Under the pieces are notes generated by a model. It was given only the letters and a program-made list of their open reading frames with translations. It made no database searches and was not told the origin of the DNA. A DNA stretch of 64,000 nt from Costus lasius (lineage: Eukaryota; Streptophyta; Magnoliopsida; Zingiberales; Costaceae): positions 27,401,501-27,465,500 of the forward strand of contig CM050454.1 of NCBI GenBank assembly GCA_027563935.2. Reading direction: 5' to 3'. Of the stretch, positions 25,309-38,108 are shown in pieces. The position numbers were made by a program, and so were the translations under genes. Position 1 is the stretch's first letter. Every line of letters starts with the position of its first letter.

Positions 25309-25690
25309 GCTCTCCTTGATCACCCACGTATTCAAGAGAGAACTCCTCTTCTTCCTCTTGAGTGTATCGTCTACATCCAAGAAAAGATATACCAGCCTTG
25401 ACACACATCTTCCTTGCAAGGGACGATCAGGACTCCTTGGTATCTTTGCTAGCACAAGGGACGCAAGGGAGGAAGTCTACTTCATCTTGTGTGTGATTTC
25501 TTTCGAGAAGAGGCACTCGCCCCTTTTTCTCTTCCAAGCCGCCTCTCATATCATGGCACAGGTAATGCTTTTACTTGTTCTATACGAGTTTGAAAAAGGT
25601 TGATCATATGCTCGTGATAAGCGATTCTTGGGATTCCTAGTTTTTCTGATGCAAGTTTGTTTTAGTCGCTTGTTAACTAAGTTTACTTAT
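25309..25690 (+). repeat. 3' fragment of a copia LTR (related to E6/E8 LTRs)
   Basis: From about 25425 the sequence follows the last third of the copia LTR family. It shares TTTGCTAGCACAAGG, ATCTTGTGTGTGA, AGAGGCACTCGCCCC and TTGTTCTATACGAG with the E8 LTR read on its sense strand. It keeps the conserved ATG-GCA-CAG followed by GTAATG (25553-25567), here with a consensus splice donor. Its left end is cut by E1, and its right end joins the truncated gag of E4 at about 25690 without a clear boundary. Confidence 0.65.
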
Positions 25691-28421
25691 AAGTACAGTA
25701 GTTTACACCAAGGGTCGAGTACTGTCGAGGAGTACCGCCTCACCTTTGAGACACTTCAACTCCGTTGCTACTTGCAAGAGGACCCCGAATTGTCGTTGTC
25801 CAAGTTTAAGAATGGACTCCAGTTGGACAATCGCTGAGCCTTACCCTCGTACGGTTCGGAGACGTTTGACCAAACCTTTCAGCGCGCTCGCGACATCGAG
25901 CACGACCTTCGGGCTGTGGTTCGACGCAGCGAGTCTGGACCCCCTAGACGCCATCCTTTGGGCGGGCCTCCTCATGCCCACCCTCGACCCGAGCGCCACG
26001 AGCCTCGTCCTGACCCATGGCCCGCGCCTGTGGCCCATCACTCCCCCAGGCGTTCAGCCCCTGGTGCCCTACCTTCTCGCCCCACTTGGGAAGAGAGGGG
26101 AAAAGCCCCACTTGTCAGCCTGCTTGGTCACGTTAACTGTTACAACTGCCTCCAACCGGGTCATCTTTCTCGCGACTGCCCAAGGACGTCCACCACTGTG
26201 GACAAGGCCCCAACCTGTGTAGCCACCATCAGCCACGAACCCGCGGAGCAGGATATTGAGGCTGAGTGTTACACAAGCGGTGATGAGTCGGGTCACCACA
26301 CAGTTGCGGTTGTGCGGTGCACCCTCATTCAACCCACACCCGCCGAGGATTGGCAGCGCTCGAGCATTTTCATGACTTACATCAAGTGCAATGGGCACTC
26401 GTGTAAGATTGTCATAGATGGCGGTAGTAGCCTAAACGTGGTCTCCCGGACCACGATCACGCACTTCGGTCTCCCCGTAGAACCCCACCCCAAGCCTTAC
26501 TCTATCGCGTGGGTTAACACATCGAGTCTTCCGGTCACCCACTGGTGCCAAGTCTCCATCGCCTTTGGGGCCTATCGTGAGAAAGTGTGGTGTGATGTGG
26601 CGGCTATGGATGTCGCGCATGTCCTTCTCGGACGTCCTTGGCTATATGATAGGGATGTGATCCACTATGGTCAGTCAAACACTTACATGTTTGACCACAA
26701 TAACCAAAAAATTTGTTTGATCCCGGCTCCACCCAAGGAGCTTCATGCATCCACTTCCAAGGGGCTGATCACTCCGTCAGTGCCTACCCCTCCGGCGCCT
26801 GCCATGATCTCCCTCATGCGCACCTCTCCGCTTGTGCGCGAGGCCCAAAAGGCCAAGGTCATGTACGCGCTCATGATTCTCGAGGCACAGGACCCCACCT
26901 TGTCCGAGGGTATGACACCTCCGACTGAGGTGTCCGCTCTCCTCTCTGAGTTCGCCGATATTAGCCCCGAGGACTTACCCCATCATCTTCCCCCCCCCCC
27001 CCCCCCCCGGATAGGGAGATCCAGCATATGATTGACCTTCTCCCCGGTGCACCCCCCTAACTTGCCACACCACCGCCTCAACCCAACCGAACATGTAGAG
27101 TTACAACGTCAAGTCGATGACCTCCTCATGAAGGGGTACATCCGTGAGAGTTTGAGTCCCTGCGCTGTGCCCGCCTTGCTCACGCCCAAGAAGGATGGGT
27201 CGTGTCACATGTGTGTGGACAACCGTGCCATTAACCGTATCACCGTCAAGTATAGGTTTCCTATACCTCGACTTGACGACATGTTGGACTTAGTTTCCGG
27301 CGCGTCTTGGTTCTCCAAGTTGGACCTCCGAAGCGGATACCACCAAGTCCGCATTCGCGAGGGCGACGAATGGAAAACTGCATTCAAAACCGAAGATGGG
27401 TTGTATGAGTGGCTCGTGATGCCCTTCGGGCTATCTAACGCCCCTTCCACTTTCATGCGACTCATGAGCCAAGTCCTCAAGCCCTACATGGGCAAATTCC
27501 TGGTCGTCTATTTTGACGACATCCTGATTTTCAGTCGGACCCAAGCCGAGCACCTCGAGCATCTTCGCTCCACCTTTGACCTCTTGCGCAAGGATCGCCT
27601 CTTCCTTAACACGAAGAAGTGCTCCTTCATGACCAGCCGAGTTCACTTTATCGGCTACATTGTGTCTGATCAAGGCCTTTCTGTTGACCCCGCTAAGGTC
27701 GAAGCCATCGGGCATTGGCCCGAGCCTCGTACTGTGTCGGATATCCATAGTTTTTTGGGCCTTGCGGGCTTCTACCGCCGCTTCATTAGGGGTTTCAGCA
27801 CGATTGTGACCCCGCTGACCCAACGGCTTTCTAAGGATGACTTCGAGTGGACTGCAGCCACTGAACGCGCCTTTGAGTCCCTTCAGGGCGCCATCACGAC
27901 CGCACCTATTTTGCGCCTCCCTGACTTCACCAAAGTCTTTCAGGTCGCGTGTGATGCCTCCGGTACTGGTATCGGGGGTTGCCTTAGTCAAGAAGGCCAT
28001 CTGGTTGCCTTCATCAGTGAGAAACTGAACACTGCTTGTCAGCGTTATTCGACCTACGACAAGGAATTTTACGCCATCGTTCAGTCGCTTCGGCAGTGGA
28101 GGCACTACCTCCTCCACCAAGAGTTCGTCTTGTATAGCGACCACCAGGCCTTGTCTTTTCTGAATGCTCAAAAGAAGTTGAGCGCCCGCCATGCCAAGTG
28201 GGTCAAGTACTTGCAACAGTACTCTTTTGTGATCAATCACAAGGCGGGTAAAGAGAACATTGTCGCGGACGCCCTGAGTCGAGTCCGGACCCTTCTGTGC
28301 GTTATGCGCACCCGGGTCAACACTTTTGACCACGTCAAGGATGAGTACGCCACTTGTCCCGACTTCGGCACCACGTATGCCGCCTTGACCGTGTTGCCAG
28401 ACCCTGAGTCCTCGTACCTGG
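25691..28421 (+). pseudogene. E4 gag-pol, 5' part (gag remnant, zinc knuckle, protease, RT, RNase H)
   Basis: Capsid sequence begins near Q-G-S-S-T-V-E-E-Y. An in-frame TGA at 25835-25837 interrupts it. An R/P-rich linker and a C-Y-N-C...H...C knuckle follow, then the protease segment (V-I-D-G-G-S-S-L-N-V-V-S). A run of 19 C (26990-27008) shifts the frame, and a second short C run near 27051-27057 shifts it back after about 50 bases. The RT carries Y-F-D-D-I-L-I-F-S and the RNase H carries D-A-S-G-T-G-I-G-G. Coding stops at 28421, one base into a codon, where E5 is inserted; the frame resumes at 39060. Long antisense ORFs here (for example 27431-28435) are by-products of the GC-rich codon use. 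Confidence 0.88.
26990..27008 (+). repeat. Run of 19 C inside E4 pol
   Basis: This tract falls where related elements read a short P-P-L linker between protease and RT. It throws the frame out until about 27055. As with the G run at 23694, it may be a slippage expansion or a sequencing/assembly artefact. Confidence 0.9.
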
Positions 28422-29031
28422 TGATGGAGGGCCAAACACAGCTCTTAGAAGATCCACTAGGGCTCGGAGGATGCCCATCAGGTATGGCTTCACTTAGAGT
28501 CCACTTTCCTTTTTAGTACTTTCCTTATTTGCATTGCATGGCATGATAGGTTAGTTCCACCCCAAAGTCTATCATGTAGTTTATTTTTATAAATGTTGTT
28601 GGTAGGTTGTGCATTGTAATATCATGGTAGGTTAGTGCATGTAGTTTGGATACATTAATATTCAGCTCAAGGGATACAAATCAGCTAGCTCACCACACTC
28701 CAAGAAGTTAGCTCCCATTTTGGAAGGTTCACTTCAAAGTAGTTCAAAGAGAGACTTCCAACTCAACTCAACATCAAGCTCCACTTCAATCATTCCCTAC
28801 CAATTGAAGAGAGGCCACCTCATGAAATCAATTGCGCCTCATCTAGATCCACAATTCAAGGAGGCGCCATCTAGATCCACCAATCAAGGAGGCGCCCATC
28901 TAGATCCACAATTAGAGGAGTTGCACCATCAAGATCCACAATTAGGGGAAGGCTTCTTTCCTTCTCCTCATTGCCGCCCAAGACAACAAGGAAGGTTTTC
29001 AAAATTCAAACTCCATCTCATATGCGCCAAC

Positions 29032-30705
29032 TGTTGGGGTATGCCCTTAAGGCTAATGTTTGAGGCCTTGGGATTGTATCAGTATCATGTATAAACTCTT
29101 ATGTTTATAAAGGCAATGGTTGTTATTCAGGTTGTTATATTATCTGCTGCAATACATATACTTCTGAATAATGTCTCAATGCTGTTCAGCTTGGCTGACA
29201 TGCATTTTTGTCCTTAGTCGAGATATCTTGGTGAACATGAGACATCCTTGATATGATTGAGACTAATATGTATTCTAATCTTATAGGATGCTTCGAGCAT
29301 GGAATAAGATGTAGACTCATGGGTACATTGGATGTACTGGACAGACCCTACTAGGATATTCAATTGCTTGTCACAATGTGAATAATACTTGAATGCAACA
29401 AGTGGCACATGTCCTCTGACTTGAGATCACTTGTGTTTCTAAATGATGATTGTCATTGTTTTGAGGTAGTTCAATATCATTTGAAACATAATGGTTATAG
29501 ATTTTCTTGGATAATGATCATGAGTCATGTTAGGGCACTAGTGATAGATATAGGATTGCCGTCTCCTTAATTGGAGTGTGATGTTCTAAAGGGGCCCCCT
29601 GGATGAGATGATTGAGAAAGTGTATGGCCATACCCAGGTGACTATGTTCATCTGATCTAATCATGCTCGTCATATTGGAGTTACAAGCTTGACACGTTTG
29701 TCCAATAAAGAACATCCAGTGGCAAAGGAAGCTTGTTTGCCTTGTGAGTTGGATTCACACTTGTGCTGTGGTTTGGGTGTAGTCTTGGAAGACTCTTTTC
29801 TTTATATCGGGAGACAGTAATGTGTTGCTAGGTACCCCTCACTGATCGTGATAACGTAAGTTATCGTTACCGACATTTAAAGGAAACCCTTAGGGTCGCA
29901 CAATTTGATGATATGGCTTACTTAAGTCAGATCGTATGGACTGAATTGTTTTGGTTCAGTTTAAAGGGATTTAATCTCTGATTGTAAGTGAGGTCTGGTC
30001 TGATCCTGTTTGATTGATTAGGGCTTGAGATCGGTAAGCTTCGATCGAGAGAGTGGATGCTAGATCGGTGAGATCAGCAGCATCAAGAGATCAACGGTCA
30101 GATCAAGAACCTTAGGGTTTAATGTGATATGGGCTAATGGCTTGGGTTAATTGGTCTTTGAACCAGACCAAAGTGAACCGGCTCATCAAGTGAGCGCATG
30201 GTTCAAAGGGAAAAAGAGATTTGCGACTTGTTCAATTGGTGTGAACAAGTGAACGTTGAGGCTTTGCTATTTTTAGCTAGCATGTTCTCTAACGTGACCA
30301 TGCCTCACGTTCACGCCAAGCAACTCTATTCTCGCCCTTTGTTCTTCTCTCTCGACGCCAAGACTTTGGTGAGGTGAGAAGAGGTAGACAAAAAGAGAAG
30401 GTCTCGCCAAGCAAAGGATTCTCTTCCCTTCCATTCGACAAGGACTCCTTAGAACCTTGCTAGCATAAGGAGCACTAAGGGAGTAGGCGATCACATCTTG
30501 TGTGCGAGCCATTTGGAGGAGAAGCACTTGAGTCTCTTCTTCCTAGACACCATCCATACAATGGCATCGGTATGGTTCTTTTCATTGTATAAGATTTATG
30601 TTGATCATACTATCTGCAAAGATCCTAGAAACCCCCTTCCGCTATGTCAAAACCTCCATATGCGCCTATTAGGGTTTTGCCCCCCCTTGTTGTGGGGACA
30701 CTACA
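29032..30705 (+). repeat. E6 5' LTR, carrying a putative start exon
   Basis: This LTR is 1674 bases long. Near its end, ATG-GCA-TCG (30561-30569) is followed by GTATGG, a possible splice donor, 136 bases before the LTR end. All other LTRs of this family here have the same arrangement. Confidence 0.93.
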
Positions 30706-32508
30706 ATTGGTATCAGAGCGAGGTTTAATGCATGTTTTATGATTGCTTAAGGCGTTGTGATCCTTGTTTGCAAATGTATGCTTAGATCTATAACATGCGA
30801 ATATTACATGTTAAGTTATTGCATATGCGAAACTTAATTTATGTTTCCTTGGCGCATGTTTGTTGGCGCATAGTTGTTTTTCTCAAAAAAAACTTTATGA
30901 CTTGCACGACCTTCATTAGATCTAAGAGGCCCTGCTTTAAACACTTAAACGGGTTATTAGGGTTGAAGTCACAGTCTAGTCTAGATCCAACCAGTTTGAT
31001 CAGACTATCTGACAGCCTAGATGGGTCGACCAGATGGCACCTGTGCGCAAGCACGAGGTGGCTATAGGTCGACTGCGGACAGCGTGTAGCGATGTCTGGT
31101 TGAGACAACCAATGAACGCACATGAGTTAGGCCCGGGGTCACACCCGTTTGCCAGAACTCATGAGGTCGTTCAGCCCTTGTCGCATGCATGGTTGACCAT
31201 TTGGTCGACTCAAGTCAGTTAGGACTTGGTGCATGCAAGGGCAGTGGATCTGACTAGGTCTGATGAGTGGATCCCTAGTAATGGACCGTTGTAAGGTAGT
31301 AGGGCACATAAGGAAAATAAAATTGATGCCAATGGGTTTTTGAAAATTTTATTTTCTTAAATGGATCACATGTTGATTGAATGCCATATGCCTGTTTATT
31401 TCATCGTATGTGGGACGCCTTATTAATGTGTGATGTGCTGGGGCCTGCGTGCCTGTATTAAAGTTGTAAATTAATTTTTATTGTGATCTGCGCATCACAT
31501 TTTATTTAATTTATAAAGTGTAATTGACCTGCGTGTCAATCTTGTCTAGATAGATTAAATTGTAATTTAATCAGACAAGATCACAGAGCACACTTGGCAG
31601 AGGCGCATGCAGCAGAGGCTTGACCAGGTGGGAGGTCTAGGGTTCGACCCTATGACAGACGCATTTACCTGGTGGGCGCACCTGAGCTGCAGTGGGCGCT
31701 TGGGCCCTGGGTTGGGCCAGATGAGGAGCAAAAGCCCCATGAAGAAAAGCAAGTGAAGACTTAAGTTAAAATTAAGGTCTTTCTTAGGCTTAATGGGCTT
31801 TTACCACATAAGATCAGCATGCTTTCATTTATTGTTTAAATAATAGGAAATGCATGAATTAATCTTCTGCTATCACCATAGGAATTGCATGATAGTTAAG
31901 AAGATAAAAGACCGTTAAAATCCAACGCTAAATATCAAGCTCGTAAGCCTTCTGACGCGAAACCTCACTGTTCTGACTATCGTTGGGGCCGTGTTGTACC
32001 CACTCAGTGGGCACGCCCATCTATCTTCAGACGGTGTGAGATTACACCTGCGTGTTACAGGGAAGGGATTTATCGCTTCTCGTTGCTCAGCATAGCACGT
32101 GGTGGTCCAGGGAGTAGGTCGGGTCAGCTTGACCATATAGGCTACATACTGAGCATATGTGAGCTATACGGAGGCAGCCATCTGAGGGATCAGAGACTGT
32201 GTTGTACCAACTCAGTTGGCACAGTCGGCTGGATTGCCCAGATGAAGGGGAATCGCATGGGTTGGCGATTGGCAGGGACTGCCTACCAGAAATTAGTGCT
32301 TGTACTCTCTGTGCATCTTATCTCGCTTGAGCGGGACGCGGAGACCAAGTATGAAATCTGGATCCCATCTCACTAAAAGAGTTCAACTCTTTCGGGCTGT
32401 TTTTGCTAGATTTTTCAGTTAGATAAAATAGTGAGAAAAGAATCATTCTTAAGTCCTGAATTGATTCTTGACATTGATACTGACCTTGCTGTTATTGCAT
32501 TGTTGTAG
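30570..32508 (+). other. E6 putative leader intron (LTR donor to pre-gag acceptor)
   Basis: The donor GTATGG at 30570 follows ATG-GCA-TCG in the LTR. The acceptor is TGCATTGTTGTAG, ending at 32508. The downstream exon begins 32509 and reaches the gag ATG at 32530 after exactly seven codons (I-S-A-A-T-N-T), in frame. Removing 1939 bases would join M-A-S to gag. The unspliced reading has TAG immediately before 32509. E8 and E10 have the same layout with the same phase. This is inferred from sequence only. Confidence 0.6.
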
Positions 32509-32529
32509 ATTTCTGCAGCAACGAACACC
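30706..32529 (+). other. E6 leader with primer binding site and hairpins
   Basis: The primer site TGGTATCAGAGC (30708-30719) is a perfect initiator tRNA-Met type. The 1.8 kb leader is noncoding. It holds a bulged stem (31541-31579), a B-box-like GGTTCGACCC (31641-31650), and two small hairpins CCCACTCAGTGGG (31999-32011) and CCAACTCAGTTGG (32207-32219), each preceded by GTGTTGTA. The corresponding parts of E8 and E10 keep all of these. Confidence 0.85.
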
Positions 32530-35500
32530 ATGAGCTTCAATGTGCGATCCCTACTGGAAAGGGAGAAGTTTGCTGGGCCAAACTTCTCAGACTGGTACGG
32601 ACACCTTAAGATTGTTCTTAAGGCAGAGAGGAAACTGTATGTCCTCGAGATGGCTGTACCGCCTCAACCCGCTCCGAACGCCGCAAGGGCGGTTCGGGAT
32701 GCCTATGAAAAGCATGTCAATGATAGCATTGATGTCGCTTGCCTGATGCTAGCGTCTATGACGCCACAGCTGCAGCGTCAGCATGAGGATATGTCTGCTA
32801 TAGAAATGATAGCAAACCTCAAGATGCTATATGCTGCACAGGCGAGGACTGAGCGCTATAATTTGACCAAGCTTTTCTTTCAGAGCAAACTGGCTGAAGG
32901 GAGTCCAGTGGGAGCTCATGTGCTCAAGATGATTGGGCACAAAGAGGCTCTAGAGAAACTGGGGCATACCATCAATCAGGAGCTTGCTGTAGACATTATT
33001 CTGCAGTCCCTCCCGGCCTCTTTCGATCCGTTCATTATTAATTTTAATATGAACAAGATCGACTGTACTCCGGCAGAGTTGCTGAATATGCTCTTGACTA
33101 CGGAGGAAACTCTAAAGGGCAAGCCTTCAACCTCTGTCTTGATGTTCCCTTCCAGGAACAAGAAGAAGGGGAAGAAGGGCAAAGCCCCTGTCAAGAATTA
33201 CAACAAGGCTCTGAAACAGAAGGTTAAGCGGTCGAAGGAATACAGATGTTTCCACTGTGGCCAGCTGGGTCACTGGAAAAAGGACTGTAAAGCGCTCCAA
33301 GGAGACAAGAAGGGAAGCATCGCTTCCGGCTCAGGTATTTTCGTGACTGAAGTAATGATATCCTCTTCTTCTATTTCATGGGTGTTGGACACTGCATGTG
33401 GAGTTCACATTTTTTCAAATGTACAGGAACTCAAGAGAAGAAGACAGGTGGGACAGCATGAGGTGGACCTACGAGTTGGAAACGGGGCACGGGTTGCTGC
33501 TGTTGCTGTAGGAGAATATTACATCTCATTACCATCTGGACTTGTATTAGAACTAAACAATTGTTACTTTGTACCTAGCATTACTAAAAATATTATCTCC
33601 ATTCCTGCTCTTGTCAGGAAAGGTTTTTCCTTTGAATGCAATATTTCAAAGTGTGTTCTTTCTTTAGATAATATTGTTTATGCTACTGGATCAATTAACA
33701 ATGGGTTATTCATGTTGGACATGGAATGTTCTATACAAAACATTGATAATAAGAAAGCCAAGTATGCTGATGACAGCACCTTGTTATGGCATAGTCGTTT
33801 AGGCCATATTAACAAGAAAAGCATTAAGCGGTTGCATGATCATGGACTGCTAGGATCATTCTCCTATGAGGAGATTGATACATGCAAAGCTTGTTTATTG
33901 GGTAAAATGACGAAGGCTCCTTTTCCTCACAAAGGTCAAAGGGCTTCAGGTTTACTTGACCTTATACACAGTGATGTGTGTGGGCCATTTAGTAAACATG
34001 CCAGAGGTGGCTATTCATACTTCATTACCTTTACTGATGATTTCAGTAGATATGGGTATGTCTATCTAATGAGACATAAAAGTGAATCTTTTGACAAGTT
34101 CAAAGAGTTCAAGAATGAAGTACAGAATCAGCTAGGCCGAAATATCAAGGCACTTCGTTCTGATCGAGGTGGAGAATACCTAAGTCGAGAGTTTACTGAC
34201 TATCTGAAGGAGTGTGGGATTATCTCACAGCTCACTCCGCCAGGAACACCGCAATGGAATGGTGTGTCCGAGAGGAGAAATAGAACATTACTTGATATGG
34301 TTCGTTCTATGATGAGTCAGGCTGCTCTACCTTACTCCTTTTGGGGATTTGCACTGGAAATAGCTGCAAAGGTACTAAACCGAGTGCCATCCAAGGCAAT
34401 TTCAAAGACTCCATATGAGTTATGGTATGGGAAACAGCCTAGCTTGACATTTATCAAGATCTGGGGTTGCGAGGCTTATGTCAAAAAGCTCGCTTCTGGG
34501 AAACTAGAGAGCAGATCTGAGAAATGCATCTTTGTCGGTTACCCTAAGGAAACTAAGGGTTATTATTTCTACGATCCCAAAGAGAACAAGGTATTTGTTG
34601 CTCGGACGGCTATTTTTCTTGAGAAGGAGTTTCTTCTGCAAGAGGCCAGTGGGAGAGAAATAAAGCTGGATGTGAATCCAGAAGAAGGACAAAGTAGTCA
34701 AGCACAGTTGGATGAGCCTGAGCCGGTAGAACAGGTTATTGAACAACCTGAGGCTCAGATATCACGGGAACCGCGAAGATCGGGAAGGATCCGTCGACAG
34801 CCTGAGCGCTATGACGGAGTCTACATCATTGATCATGATGAACCCCTTACTTATGCGGATGCGGTCAGTGGACCGGATTCAGCTAGATGGCTTGAAGCTA
34901 TGCGAGCCGAGATGGACTCCATGTCAGATAACCAAGTCTGGGATTTGGTTGATCCGCCTCCGGGAGTAATCCCTATAGGCTGTAAATGGATCTTCAAGAA
35001 GAAGATTGACATGGATGGTAATGTGGTTACCTATAAGGGCAGGCTAGTTGCGAAAGGTTTCAAACAAATCTACGGGATAGATTATGATGAAACTTTCTCT
35101 CCTGTAGCCATGTTCAAGTCTATTCGGATTATACTTGCGATAGCGGCATATTATGATTATGAGATCTGGCAAATGGATGTGAAGACCGCTTTCCTTAATG
35201 GAAAACTGGATGAGGATGTGTATATGGCACAACCTGAAGGTTTCACTAATCCATCAGATCGTCATAAAATATGCAAGTTAAAGAAGTCTATTTATGGACT
35301 TAAGCAAGCATCTAGAAGCTGGAATATTCGTTTTGATTAATCAATCTGTGAGTTTGGTTTCATCAAGAACGAAGATGACCCGTGTGTATATAAGAGGTTT
35401 AGTGGGAGCGTGATTACTTTCCTAGTCCTCTACGTCGATGATATCTTAATCATTGGAAACGATATTCCTAAACTGCATGCTGTTAAAGCATGGTTAAGGA

Positions 35501-36414
35501 AATGTTTCCAGATGAAAGATTTAGGAGAAGCAGCCTATGTGTTAGGTGTGAAGATCTACAAGGATAGATCTAAGAGGCTTCTCGGGCTGTGCCAGAGTAC
35601 TTACATCGATAAGGTCCTGGAGAGATTCCATTTAGAGAATTCTAAAAGAGGATATCTTCCAGTCAGACATGGTCTGAATCTTTCGAAGAGTTAGTGTCCA
35701 CAAACACAGACTGAGAAAGATGAAATGGACAATACGCCTTATGCTTCAGCTATTGGGTCCATTATGTATGCGATGTTGTGTACTCGCCCAGACGTCGCTT
35801 ACGGGTTAAGCGTGACCAGTCGGTTCCAAAGTAATCCAGGTGAGGCGCACTGGATTGCAGTCAAGAACATTTTAAAATATCTGCGGAGGACCAAAGATAT
35901 GTTCTTGGTATATGGAGGTCAGGAAGAACTCAATATTGAAGGATATACTGACGCTTCGTTCCAATCTGACCAGGATGATTTCCGATCGCAATCAGGCTAT
36001 GTTTTTAGCTTGAATGGTGGAGCAGTGGTGTGGAAAAGTTTCAAACAGTCTATCGTTGCTGATTCAACAACAGAAGCCGAGTATGTTGCAGCCTCAGAAG
36101 CATCAAAGGAGGCAGTGTGGATTCGTAAGTTCGTTCAGGAACTTGGTGTTGTTCCTTCGAGTGCAGATCCTTTGGTTATCTTCTGTGATAACACTGGAGC
36201 AATCGCACAAGCAAAGGAACCACGGTCGCACCAGAAGTCCAAGCACATACAGAGACGGTTTCATTTGATCCGGGAGATCATTGATCGAGGCGAGATCAAA
36301 GTCTGCAAGGTTCATACAGATGACAATCTGGCTGACCCGCTTACCAAGCCTCTGGCGCAGCAGAAGCATGAGAAGCACTGTAATAATATGGGCTTGAGAT
36401 TCCTCAACCATTAG
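32530..36414 (+). pseudogene. E6 copia gag-pol with two in-frame stops
   Basis: One frame of 1294 codons is broken by TAA 35338-35340 (GAA expected from E8) and TAG 35692-35694 (CAG expected). Gag occupies about residues 1-235, with the zinc knuckle C-F-H-C...H...C at 240-253. The protease has W-V-L-D-T-A with the catalytic Asp at about 287. The pre-integrase segment has L-W-H-S-R-L-G-H. The integrase acidic triad is D482, D545 and E581 with D-35-E spacing. RT runs about 800-1040 with Y-V-D-D-I-L at 968, after the first stop, and RNase H lies at the end. The copia order (integrase before RT) is clear. The stops would remove the RT active site from any product. The true N-terminus may lie in the LTR exon. 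Confidence 0.95.
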
Positions 36415-36422
36415 ATTAAGTG

Positions 36423-36434
36423 CAAGTGGGAGAT
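36423..36434 (+). other. E6 polypurine tract
   Basis: CAAGTGGGAGAT sits directly before the 3' LTR and eight bases after the gag-pol stop. E8 has the same purine core AGTGGGAG at the same place. Confidence 0.85.
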
Positions 36435-38108
36435 TGTTGGGGTATGCCCTTAAGGCTAATGTTTGAGGCCTTGGGATTGTATCAGTATCATGTATAAACT
36501 CTTATGTTTATAAAGGCAATGGTTGTTATTCAGGTTGTTATATTATCTGCTGCAATACATATACTTCTGAATAATGTCTCAATGCTGTTCAGCTTGGCTG
36601 ACATGCATTTTTGTCCTTAGTCGAGATATCTTGGTGAACATGAGACAGCCTTGATATGATTGAGACTAATATGTATTCTAATCTTATAGGATGCTTCGAG
36701 CATGGAATAAGATGTAGACTCATGGGTACATTGGATGTACTGGACAGACCCTACTAGGATATTCAATTGCTTGTCACAATGTGAATAATCCTTGAATACA
36801 ACAAGTGGCACATGTCCTCTGACTTGAGATCACTTGTGTTTCTAAATGATGATTGTCATTGTTTTGAGGTAGTTCAATATCATTTCAAACATAATGGTTA
36901 TAGATTATCTTGGATAATGATCATGAGTCATGTTAGGGCACTAGTGATAGATATAGGATTGCCGTCTCCTTAATTGGAGTGTGATGTTCTAAAGGGGCCC
37001 CCTGGATGAGATGATTGAGAAAGTGTATGGCCATACCCAGGTGACTATGTTCATCTGATCTAATCATGCTCGTCATATTGGAGTTACAAGCTTGACACGT
37101 TTGTCCAATAAAGAACATCCAGTGGCAAAGGAAGCTTGTTTGCCTTGTGAGTTGGATTCACACTTGTGCTGTGGTTTGGGTGTAGTCTTGGAAGACTCTT
37201 TTCTTTATATCGGGAGACAGTGATGTGTTGCTAGATACCCCTCACTAATCGTGATAACATAAGTTATCGTTACCGACATTTAAAGGAAACCCTTAGGGTC
37301 GCACAATTTGATGATATGGCTTACTTAAGTCAGATCGTATGGATTGAACTGTTTTGGTTCAGTTTAAAGGGATTTAATCTCTGATTGTAAGTGAGGTCTG
37401 GTCTGATCATGTTTGATTGATTAGGGCTTGAGATCGGTAAGCTTCGATCGAGAGAATGGATGCTAGATTGGTGAGATCAGCAGCATCAAGAGATCAACGG
37501 TCAGATCAAGAACCTTAGGGTTTAATGTGATATGGGCTAATGGCTTGGGTTAATTGGTCTTTGAACCAGACCAAAGTGAACTGGCTCATCAAGTGAGCGC
37601 ATGGTTCAAAGGGAAAAAGAGATTTGCGACTTGTTCAATTGGTGTGAACAAGTGAACGTTGAGGCTTTGCTATTTTTAGCTAGCATGTTCTCTAACGTGA
37701 CCACGCCTCACGTTCACGCCAAGCAACTCTATTCTCGCCCTTTGTTCTTCTCTCTCGACGCCAAGACTTTGGTGAGGTGAGAAGAGGTAGACAAAAAGAG
37801 AAGGTCTCGCCAAGCAAAGGATTCTCTTCCCTTCCATTCGACAAGGACTCCTTAGAACCTTGCTAGCACAAGGAGCACTAAGGGAGTAGGCGATCACATC
37901 TTGTGTGCGAGCCATTTGGAGGAGAAGCACTTGAGTCTCTTCTTCCTAGACACCATCCATACAATGGCATCGGTATGGTTCTTTTCATTGTATAAGATTT
38001 ATGTTGATCATACTATCTGCAAAGATCCTAGAAACCCCCTTCCGCTATGTCAAAACCTCCATATGCGCCTATTAGGGTTTCGCCCCCCCTTGTTGTGGGG
38101 ACACTACA
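36435..38108 (+). repeat. E6 3' LTR (or 5' LTR of a lost tandem copy)
   Basis: This LTR is 1674 bases long and carries ATG-GCA-TCG with GTATGG at 37964-37978. It is followed by leader sequence and not by flanking DNA. Confidence 0.93.

Noticed and set aside
25835..25837. Programmed read-through at the E4 gag TGA
   Set aside because: E4 has several other stops and shifts, and the related E1 has no stop at this place, so decay is the simpler explanation.
27431..28435. 334-codon minus-strand ORF
   Set aside because: It lies antisense to E4 RT/RNase H in a GC-rich stretch and shows no domain; it is a by-product of codon use on the other strand.
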